Source: Caulobacteraceae bacterium (GTDB lineage Bacteria; Pseudomonadota; Alphaproteobacteria; Caulobacterales; Caulobacteraceae). From it: DNA of 8,636 nucleotides. The notes under the pieces were generated by a model. That model saw only the letters and a list, made by a program, of their open reading frames with translations. It ran no database searches and had not been told where the DNA came from. The number at the start of each line of letters is the position of its first letter. Position 1 is the first letter of the stretch. The stretch spans positions 1 through 8,636 of the forward strand of contig CANGRP010000104.1 of NCBI GenBank assembly GCA_947456005.1. The letters run 5' to 3'. Shown here piece after piece: positions 1 to 5,182 of this stretch. Made by a program: the position numbers and the translations under genes.

Positions 1-889
1 CCCCCTGCGCCCGGATCTCGCGGTACATCACCGCCGCCGGCGCCGACATCACGGCGTTGTAGACCGCACTCGTCAGGGCGCCGAACAGGATCATGAGGAC
101 CTGGCCCGGAGAGAAGAAGGTCTGCAGTGAGGTCATGTCGGGGTTCATGACCCGGCCAAGCGCCCCTAAGTCGCCCCCTGAAAGCAGGGTTGCGAGGGCT
201 GCGGCGAGGACCAGGGCCAAGAGATAGAAGATTACGACTGCGATGACCGCGAGGACATAGGCGCCAAGTATCGGCCAGACCAGGCCGCGGGTCATGGCCC
301 AGGAGTCAAACACCGCGATCCGGCCCTCAGAGAATGTGATCACAGGGCCCAGGGACATGCGGACCGCGACATAAACCAGCCCCGCCATCAGCGCGAAGCT
401 CGCCAGAATGCCGACAAACGGCCCTGCACCCGCCGCGGCCGCCAAGCCGGCAATCATCCCTCCGACAAGGACGGCGGCGACCACGGCGACCAGGAAGAGC
501 AAGGTATAGGCCAGCGCCAGGACGATAAGCCGCGCTTCCTCAGCGCCGAACTGGACCGGATGCACCCGGGAATCCTCTGGATCCAGGACAAGCCGAAACA
601 CTGCGGCCGCAATCATGGCCTGCACCACAAGGCCGGCGGGAAGAAGGATGGCGTAGACGGGCGCGAGCGCCGCCATGCTTTCCACGGCCACGTCGGGATC
701 CTGCGATGGATTCCGGGAGACCTCCTCCAGCGCCGCCATCTGCGAGTTCAGCCCGAGGCCGAAGAGGGCCAGCGGCATCAGAAGATTCACGACAAGAAAG
801 AAGCCGGTCCAGATCAGCAGGGTCTTGGGCTTCTCCCAAGTCAACCGGAAGCCTTCGAAAGCCGCATCGGTTGCGGAAAACACCGTCAT
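1..889 (-). CDS. Uncharacterised polytopic inner-membrane protein (C-terminus cut by window edge)
   Basis: My own minus-strand translation gives 296 uninterrupted codons from ATG at 889 to the left edge, with no stop, so the C-terminus is missing. The start is supported by an AGGTG-type ribosome site a few bases upstream. An in-frame GTG at 898 is the alternative, and the frame is closed further upstream by a TAG. The protein is strongly hydrophobic, with likely membrane segments near residues 23-47, 74-98, 119-150, 155-177, 203-238 and 260-288. Between the fourth and fifth lies a short soluble stretch (about 178-202) with VRMSLGP, then SEGR and SWAMTRG. That pattern recalls uncharacterised alphaproteobacterial membrane proteins related to the membrane domain of glycerophosphodiester phosphodiesterases, but no catalytic domain is visible. 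It is transcribed divergently from trmFO across a 137-bp gap. No function can be assigned. It is very probably a real gene. Confidence 0.82.
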   Translation of the reverse strand, partial: MTVFSATDAAFEGFRLTWEKPKTLLIWTGFFLVVNLLMPLALFGLGLNSQMAALEEVSRNPSQDPDVAVESMAALAPVYAILLPAGLVVQAMIAAAVFRLVLDPEDSRVHPVQFGAEEARLIVLALAYTLLFLVAVVAAVLVGGMIAGLAAAAGAGPFVGILASFALMAGLVYVAVRMSLGPVITFSEGRIAVFDSWAMTRGLVWPILGAYVLAVIAVVIFYLLALVLAAALATLLSGGDLGALGRVMNPDMTSLQTFFSPGQVLMILFGALTSAVYNAVMSAPAAVMYREIRAQG

Positions 890-1011
890 GTCGCGCACCT
901 GAACCGTGACCCAAGGGTCCTGAATCGGTCCTTCCCCGTCCTCATTTGGCTACTCCCCCTGCGCCAGCGCAAGCCCGGCGGAGGTTCGGCTCGCGATCCG
1001 CAGAGATCGTT

Positions 1012-1021
1012 GCTAGTTAGC
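1012..1021 (+). promoter_or_regulatory. Possible -10 box for trmFO (leaderless start)
   Basis: GCTAGTTAGC lies 15 bases before the trmFO ATG and resembles the Caulobacter housekeeping -10 element (GCTANAWC). Transcription would then begin at or next to the ATG at 1027, in line with the absence of a Shine-Dalgarno sequence. The -35 region is poor: no good TTGACG match at the right distance. The box is an inverted repeat (GCTA-GT-TAGC), so it could also serve the divergent membrane-protein gene. This is an inference from motif and spacing only. Confidence 0.33.
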
Positions 1022-1026
1022 CACGC

Positions 1027-2454
1027 ATGTCACATCCTCCCATTCATGTCGTTGGCGGCGGCCTGGCCGGTTCAGAGGCCGCCTGGCAGGTCGCGTGCTC
1101 CGGCGTTCCGGTCATCCTGCACGAGATGCGGCCCCTCAGGCGCACGGACGCCCATCATACGGATGGCCTTGCAGAGCTCGTCTGTTCGAACTCCTTCCGG
1201 TCCGACGACTGGACGTCGAACGCCGTGGGCCTGCTCCACGCCGAGATGCGGGCCCTGGACTCCCTCATCATGTCCTGCGGGGACGCCCATCAGGTGCCAG
1301 CGGGCGGCGCCCTGGCGGTCGACCGCGACGGCTTCTCAGCGGCGGTGACGGCTCGCCTGTCGGCGCACCCCCTCGTGACGATCGCGCGGGAAGAGGTTGC
1401 CGGCCTGCCGCCGTCGGACTGGGACAGCGTCATCATCGCCACCGGCCCCCTCACCTCCCCCGCCCTGGCCCAGGCCATCCAGGGACTCACGGGAGAAGAC
1501 GAGCTATCGTTCTTCGACGCCATCGCTCCGATCGCCACACTGGAGTCCATCGACATGGACACCGCCTGGCGGCAGTCCCGCTACGACAAGGCGGGACCCG
1601 GCGGCGACACCCAGGCCTACATCAACTGCCCGATGGACCGGGACCAGTACGAGGCCTTCATCGACGCCCTGCTCGCCGGCCCGAAGTCGGAGTTCCGGGA
1701 GTGGGAGAACGTCCCCTATTTCGATGGCTGCCTGCCCATCGAGGTGATGGCGGAACGGGGCCGCGAGACCCTTCGCCATGGCCCGATGAAGCCCGTGGGC
1801 CTGACCAACGCCCATCGGCCCGACGAGAAGCCCTGGGCCGTGGTGCAGCTGCGCCAGGACAACGCCCTGGGTACGCTCTGGAACATGGTGGGCTTCCAGA
1901 CCAAGCTGAAGCACGGCGCCCAGACCGAGATCTTCCGGATGATCCCGGGCCTGGAGAAGGCCGTCTTCGCCCGCCTGGGCGGCCTGCACCGCAATACCTT
2001 CCTGAACAGCCCACGCCTCCTGGACCGCAGCCTGAGGCTGAAGGTCCAGCCCCGTCTTCGCTTCGCCGGCCAGGTCACCGGGGTCGAGGGCTATGTGGAG
2101 AGTGCGGCCATGGGGCTCCTGGCCGGTCGCCTCGCTGCGGCGGAGCGTCTGGGGCGACCGCTTGAGGCGCCGCCAGCAACCACCGCCCTGGGATCCCTGG
2201 TCAACCACATTACCGGGGGCCACCTCGACGGCGGCAAGGGCTCCTTCCAGCCCATGAACATCAATTACGGCCTGATGCCGCCGGTGGAGGCGCCCAAGCG
2301 GGACGCCGAAGGCCGGCGGCTGGGCGCCAAGGTGCGCACCCAGGGCCGCAAGCTGGCCATGGGTAAACGGGCCCTGGAGGACCTGGCGACCTGGGCCTCA
2401 GACGCGCCCGGCGAGCACCGCCCGCATCAGGCGAAGGCGATCGCCGAGGGGTGA
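1027..2454 (+). CDS. trmFO: TrmFO, methylenetetrahydrofolate-tRNA-(uracil-54-C5)-methyltransferase (FAD, folate)
   Basis: This is a 475-residue flavoprotein that makes 5-methyluridine at position 54 of tRNA, using methylenetetrahydrofolate as carbon donor and reduced FAD as reductant, in the cytoplasm. The N-terminus carries the dinucleotide-binding motif VVGGGLAGSEAA (residues 8-19). The family signature LVCSNSFRSD follows, with Cys53 at the place of the conserved active-site cysteine. Further hallmarks are YINCPMD (Cys201), FDGCLPIEVMAERG (Cys235, the second conserved cysteine), LRQDNALGTLWNMVGFQT, RNTFLNSPRLL and GVEGYVESAAMGLLAG near the C-terminal FAD region. The length fits alphaproteobacterial members, and all expected blocks are present. 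ATG at 1027 is the only sensible start, as it lies just before the FAD motif. No ribosome-binding sequence is visible, so a leaderless mRNA is possible. The last 57 bases overlap the convergent COG1562 gene. Confidence 0.97.
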   Translation: MSHPPIHVVGGGLAGSEAAWQVACSGVPVILHEMRPLRRTDAHHTDGLAELVCSNSFRSDDWTSNAVGLLHAEMRALDSLIMSCGDAHQVPAGGALAVDRDGFSAAVTARLSAHPLVTIAREEVAGLPPSDWDSVIIATGPLTSPALAQAIQGLTGEDELSFFDAIAPIATLESIDMDTAWRQSRYDKAGPGGDTQAYINCPMDRDQYEAFIDALLAGPKSEFREWENVPYFDGCLPIEVMAERGRETLRHGPMKPVGLTNAHRPDEKPWAVVQLRQDNALGTLWNMVGFQTKLKHGAQTEIFRMIPGLEKAVFARLGGLHRNTFLNSPRLLDRSLRLKVQPRLRFAGQVTGVEGYVESAAMGLLAGRLAAAERLGRPLEAPPATTALGSLVNHITGGHLDGGKGSFQPMNINYGLMPPVEAPKRDAEGRRLGAKVRTQGRKLAMGKRALEDLATWASDAPGEHRPHQAKAIAEG

Positions 2455-3111
2455 GGCCCGGCGTCCCTTCGCCCGGGCCCGGGCCAGGGCGGCGTGGGCG
2501 ATGGCGGGAAAGGCCGCGGCGGTCACCCCGCGCGCCTGCCGGAGGCGGGTCTCAAGGGCCATCTGCGCCGCCTCGGCCGAGAGACCCGCTGTCAGGATCA
2601 ACCGTCCGATGGACCAGGCCGCCCCTCCCGCCCCGGCGGCCTGCGAGTCGCATCCGGGGTCCAGGACCGCAGCCGCGAGCCGGGCGCAGGTCCCGCCCGT
2701 ACCCTCAGCCCACTCCAGGGCCTCCTCCAGGGTCATGGGGCGAGGGTCCAGCTCCCGGAGGCGGGCGTCGATGAGCGTCTCCAACTGGGCCGGGTCGAGG
2801 TGGTGCTCGCCCGCCGCTGCATTGAGGGCCAGCGCCACGGGATGTCGCCGGACCGGGACACCCGAGCGAATCTCCTCCAGCGCCTCCCGCCACCAGGCCA
2901 GCCGCATCTCTGCGACAATGGGGGTAGAGGCGGCGCGGGGCGCACGGCCCAACTCGTTGTCAAAGGCGTAGATGGCGACAAGGGCACGCCGGGCGGCTTC
3001 GCCAGCGGCGAACCGACTGGACAACCACCTGTCCGGGTCCGTGCGCGAGAGGGCCCCTTCGAGGTCTCCGTCAGGATCCGGATCGGAGATCTGGAAAGGC
3101 TCTGGGGTCAA
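2398..3111 (-). CDS. Squalene/phytoene-synthase-family protein (COG1562), NDUFAF6-like, probably non-catalytic
   Basis: The 237-residue protein has the all-alpha isoprenoid synthase fold of the COG1562 family. Visible blocks are DPDRWLSSRFA (25-35), AIYAFDNELGR (46-56), EMRLAWWREALEEI (68-81), HPVALAL (90-96) and IDARLRELD (114-122). True squalene and phytoene synthases bind diphosphate-Mg2+ through two aspartate-rich DxxxD motifs. Here the first is replaced by FDNELG, and the segment where the second should lie (GAAWSIGRLILTAG, about 163-176) has no aspartate. As I recall it, human NDUFAF6, a mitochondrial complex I assembly factor, shows the same replacement and a similar block order (AFNVEL, MRMQFWK, HQPVAIEL, IVDER). 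I therefore read it as an NDUFAF6-type assembly or lipid-handling protein rather than a carotenoid enzyme. The start is TTG at 3111 with a GAGG site five bases upstream, and no earlier usable start is visible. It overlaps trmFO convergently by 57 bp. Confidence 0.88.
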   Translation of the reverse strand: MTPEPFQISDPDPDGDLEGALSRTDPDRWLSSRFAAGEAARRALVAIYAFDNELGRAPRAASTPIVAEMRLAWWREALEEIRSGVPVRRHPVALALNAAAGEHHLDPAQLETLIDARLRELDPRPMTLEEALEWAEGTGGTCARLAAAVLDPGCDSQAAGAGGAAWSIGRLILTAGLSAEAAQMALETRLRQARGVTAAAFPAIAHAALARARAKGRRASPLGDRLRLMRAVLAGRV

Positions 3112-3116
3112 TTCGT

Positions 3117-3120
3117 CCTC
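3117..3120 (-). promoter_or_regulatory. Ribosome-binding site deciding a TTG start
   Basis: On the minus strand GAGG lies five bases before TTG at 3111. It supports this rare start codon, because the reading frame has no ATG or GTG before the conserved DPDRWL block. Confidence 0.6.
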
Positions 3121-3128
3121 ACATGGAA

Positions 3129-3155
3129 ACGGGCCCGCAGGAGCTGCGGGCCCGT
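3129..3155 (-). terminator. Strong hairpin (12-bp stem, 3-nt loop) after the PuuD-like gene
   Basis: Bases 3129-3140 (ACGGGCCCGCAG) and 3144-3155 (CTGCGGGCCCGT) are perfect reverse complements around a 3-base loop. Read on the minus strand, the hairpin begins 24 bases after the stop codon at 3179 and is followed by TT then CC, so the U-run is short (three T's counting the last stem base). It suits an intrinsic terminator or attenuator for the PuuD-like gene. It stands only 17 bases before the TTG start of the COG1562 gene, so that gene depends on read-through or on an internal promoter. On the plus strand no T-run follows. Confidence 0.65.
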
Positions 3156-3178
3156 CCGTCCGGCTTCAATCCCAGGGA

Positions 3179-3790
3179 TCAGCCGAAGATGGTCTGGTTC
3201 ATGCCCATGGTGGCGAGCATGGGGATGGAAAGGAAGGTGTTGAGGCGCGAGAACAGCATGGCGGTCTTCGCTGCCTTGGCCTTGGCGTCTGCGTCGGCCT
3301 CGACGATACCCAGGGCGATCTTCTGGTTTGGCCAGATGAAGACCCAGACATTGAAGAACATGACCGTGGCGAGCCACATGCCCAGGCCAATGAAGCTGTG
3401 CTGCGGATTGCCGCTGGTCAGGCCCAGGGCGAAAGCGTCGACGAGATAGCCGCGGTTGTAGGCAAGAAGAACGCCCGCCACCCAGGTGAAGAGCGCCGCC
3501 CAGCGGAACCAGAAGAGGGCCTCCGGCGCGATGTACTTGGAGACCGCCGGCTTCAGCTCAGCCGGGATCTCAGGCATTTTCCGGAGCTGGACGAAGTTGA
3601 AGTAGTACAACAGCCCGATCCACATGATGCCGAACACCAGGTGGAGGAATCGGAGCACCGCCTGGACGAAGGTGGCGTCCACCCCCCCGGCGTGCTGCAT
3701 GTAACCGCCCACCACCACAAGCGTGATGATCGAGCTCAGGATCACCGTATTGCGGAGGTTGGACAGGAGTCCTGAGACAAGATTCGACAT
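3179..3790 (-). CDS. Stand-alone PuuD N-terminal-type (urate hydroxylase membrane domain family) membrane protein
   Basis: The 203-residue inner-membrane protein has likely membrane segments near residues 14-31, 46-68, 92-108, 130-152 and 182-200. It matches the Urate_ox_N (PF06181) pattern that forms the membrane part of the urate hydroxylase PuuD: FLHLVFGIMWIGLLYYFNFVQ (His50), PEALFWFRWAA, FNVWVFIWPNQK and RLNTFLSIPML. Full-length PuuD carries a C-terminal cytochrome c domain. Here the chain ends just after the last membrane segment and has no CxxCH motif, so urate oxidation cannot be assumed. ATG at 3790 has a good AGAGGG site six bases upstream. A perfect FNR/FixK box lies about 77 bases upstream of the start, suggesting low-oxygen control. 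The gene follows the NDUFAF3-like gene on the same strand with an 80-bp gap and is followed by a strong hairpin. A respiratory or heme-related role is possible but only inferred. Confidence 0.86.
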   Translation of the reverse strand: MSNLVSGLLSNLRNTVILSSIITLVVVGGYMQHAGGVDATFVQAVLRFLHLVFGIMWIGLLYYFNFVQLRKMPEIPAELKPAVSKYIAPEALFWFRWAALFTWVAGVLLAYNRGYLVDAFALGLTSGNPQHSFIGLGMWLATVMFFNVWVFIWPNQKIALGIVEADADAKAKAAKTAMLFSRLNTFLSIPMLATMGMNQTIFG

Positions 3791-3860
3791 GTTTAGCCCT
3801 CTGTGTGTCTTCCCCTGTCCTCGTTCTTAAGGGCATTCGCCGGCCGCGGGAAGCCGTGGC

Positions 3861-3874
3861 TTGATCTGGATCAA
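3861..3874. promoter_or_regulatory. FNR/FixK-type binding site, perfect palindrome TTGAT-CTGG-ATCAA
   Basis: TTGATCTGGATCAA matches the FNR/FixK/FnrL consensus TTGAT-N4-ATCAA at all ten specified bases. It overlaps the stop codon of the Mth938-like gene (TGA read from 3873 to 3871) and is centred about 77 bases upstream of the PuuD-like ATG. For class II activation at -41.5, the transcript would start near base 3826, giving a leader of about 35 bases. I do not see a convincing -10 element there, so activation of the PuuD-like gene in low oxygen is an inference. Confidence 0.68.
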
Positions 3875-4230
3875 ATCGCGATCAGGGCGGCGGCGACCCT
3901 TCGGCCCTCGGAGGTGAGGAGATTGTAGAGTCGAGCCGCAGCAGGGGTATCGAGGAACTCAAGCCCGATCCCTGCCTGCAGGAAGGCCTCTCGGACCGCC
4001 CGCGGGGGCAGGCTGTTGGTTGCGCCCATGCCGAGGACAAGCAACTCGCAGTTCCCGGGCCCCGCGTGCAGCACTGCAGAAAGGCTCTGGACGGAGAGGT
4101 CGGTCTGCGACGTCAGATCCCAATCCTGGGCGACGTCATCAAGGATGAGGACCGATCCGGGACGCCACTCACCGGAAAGGCGAAAGCCGCCACCGCCGAA
4201 GGCGTCGACCTGCGGCGCCGACCGGCTCAT
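3871..4230 (-). CDS. Mth938/DUF498-domain protein, NDUFAF3-like
   Basis: This small soluble protein of 119 residues belongs to the Mth938-like family (DUF498, PF04430, COG3737). Visible features are VDAFGGGGFRLSG near the N-terminus, the strand-loop ELLVLGMGATNSLP in the middle, and the C-terminal run with GIGLEFLDTPAAARLYN and then EGRRVAAALI. The human complex I assembly factor NDUFAF3 has the same fold and, as I recall it, a closely similar C-terminal pattern (GIAVEVQDT, then FN.L..EGR and AALI). The open frame extends to 4293, but the upstream part is Arg/Gly-rich and lies over the secF 3' end. I chose ATG at 4230 because it overlaps the secF stop as ATGA (4 bp), the arrangement of translational coupling, and gives the usual family length. 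It is the last gene of the yajC-secD-secF unit. Its stop codon lies inside the FNR box. Confidence 0.92.
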   Translation of the reverse strand: MSRSAPQVDAFGGGGFRLSGEWRPGSVLILDDVAQDWDLTSQTDLSVQSLSAVLHAGPGNCELLVLGMGATNSLPPRAVREAFLQAGIGLEFLDTPAAARLYNLLTSEGRRVAAALIAI

Positions 4231-5174
4231 CCCGGACGCGCGCCTGCGGCCTTGAGGGGGGCGGCCTCGTCGTCGTCGCGCCGAACCCCCCACAGGAGGA
4301 TGATCGGCAGGGCGACATAGATCGAGGAATAGGTGCCGACGATGACTCCGAAGACCATGGTGAAGACCAGGGGGAAGAGAACGGGTCCGCCAAAGAAGAG
4401 CGCGCCGGAAAGGGCGATGATGGCGGTCGTACCGGTGATCAGGTTGCGTGACAGACGTTCATTCTCGGACTTGTTGATGATGTCACGCAGCGGCGTCGTC
4501 TTGTACTTGCGGAGGTTCTCGCGCAGCCGGTCGAAGGTGATGACCTTCTCATTCATTGAGTAGCCGATCACGGTCAACAGGGCCGCGATGGAGGTCATCG
4601 ACACTTCCAGTTGCGCAAGCGACAGCACCCCCATGGTGAGGATCACGTCATGCAGAATGGCCGCGATCGCACCCATCCCGAACTGAAGCTGGAAGCGAAA
4701 CCAGATGTAGAGCAGCATCAGCACCATGGCGAGGGCGAGGGCGATGGCCCCCGACCGTGCAAGCTCTCCCGATACCTTTCCGCCAACGGTCTCGGCGCGC
4801 CGGATCTCGATGCCCGGAAAGGCCTTCTGGAGCGCCCCCTTGACCACCTGGGTGCTGGCGTTCAGGTCGGCGTCGTTCGCCACCCGGAAGCGCAGGATCG
4901 CGCCATTGCCCTGTCCGAGAGACTGGACCTGGGCGTCCTCGCCCCCGGCCTCGGTCATCACCCGGCGCAGGCCGGCAATGTCGAGCGGCTTCTCGGTCTC
5001 GACCTCGATCAGGGCTCCGCCGACGAAGTCGATCCCGAAGTTCAGGCCACGGAAGGCGATGGAGCCCAGAGAGATCGCGATCAGCAGGGCGGAGATGACC
5101 GCCGCCATGGGCGCCAGCTTCACAAAGTCGAAGTTGAACTCGCGGGGCAGGTTGGTGATGAGGGGCCAGCGCAT
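4227..5174 (-). CDS. secF: SecF, Sec translocon accessory membrane subunit
   Basis: SecF pairs with SecD in the inner membrane and uses the proton gradient to complete protein export. The 315-residue protein has the expected six membrane segments: one at about 20-41, a periplasmic domain up to about residue 130, and five more at the C-terminal side. Diagnostic motifs are FDFVK (15-19), LNFGIDFVGG (44-53) and GYSMNEKVITFDRLREN (204-220). The last block usually reads with aspartate as N-D; here it is N208-E209, a conservative change. The open frame runs up to 5225, but ATG at 5174 is preferred: an AGAGG site lies six bases before it and overlaps the secD stop codon, and MRWPLI begins the normal family N-terminus. 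It lies 8 bases after secD, and its stop overlaps the start of the NDUFAF3-like gene. Confidence 0.97.
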   Translation of the reverse strand: MRWPLITNLPREFNFDFVKLAPMAAVISALLIAISLGSIAFRGLNFGIDFVGGALIEVETEKPLDIAGLRRVMTEAGGEDAQVQSLGQGNGAILRFRVANDADLNASTQVVKGALQKAFPGIEIRRAETVGGKVSGELARSGAIALALAMVLMLLYIWFRFQLQFGMGAIAAILHDVILTMGVLSLAQLEVSMTSIAALLTVIGYSMNEKVITFDRLRENLRKYKTTPLRDIINKSENERLSRNLITGTTAIIALSGALFFGGPVLFPLVFTMVFGVIVGTYSSIYVALPIILLWGVRRDDDEAAPLKAAGARPG

Positions 5175-5182
5175 GAGAGCCT

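Noticed and set aside
922..926. GANTC (CcrM methylation) site in the trmFO divergent region, and another at 3781-3785
   Set aside because: Such sites occur at roughly the expected density in this DNA, and nothing in their placement points to cell-cycle control.
560..1348. Long plus-strand open frame of 262 codons across the left membrane gene and the start of trmFO
   Set aside because: It is antisense to a convincing membrane protein and runs into trmFO in another frame. The product is Arg/Pro/Gly-rich without domains, typical of frames left open by high GC.
1504..2223. Minus-strand open frame of 239 codons inside trmFO
   Set aside because: It lies wholly opposite the conserved trmFO coding sequence and has no recognisable domain. 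It is a GC-driven shadow.
4231..4293. Longer N-terminus for the Mth938-like protein
   Set aside because: The extra residues are Arg/Gly-rich, overlap the secF 3' end and are absent from the family. The ATGA overlap at 4230-4227 is the better start.
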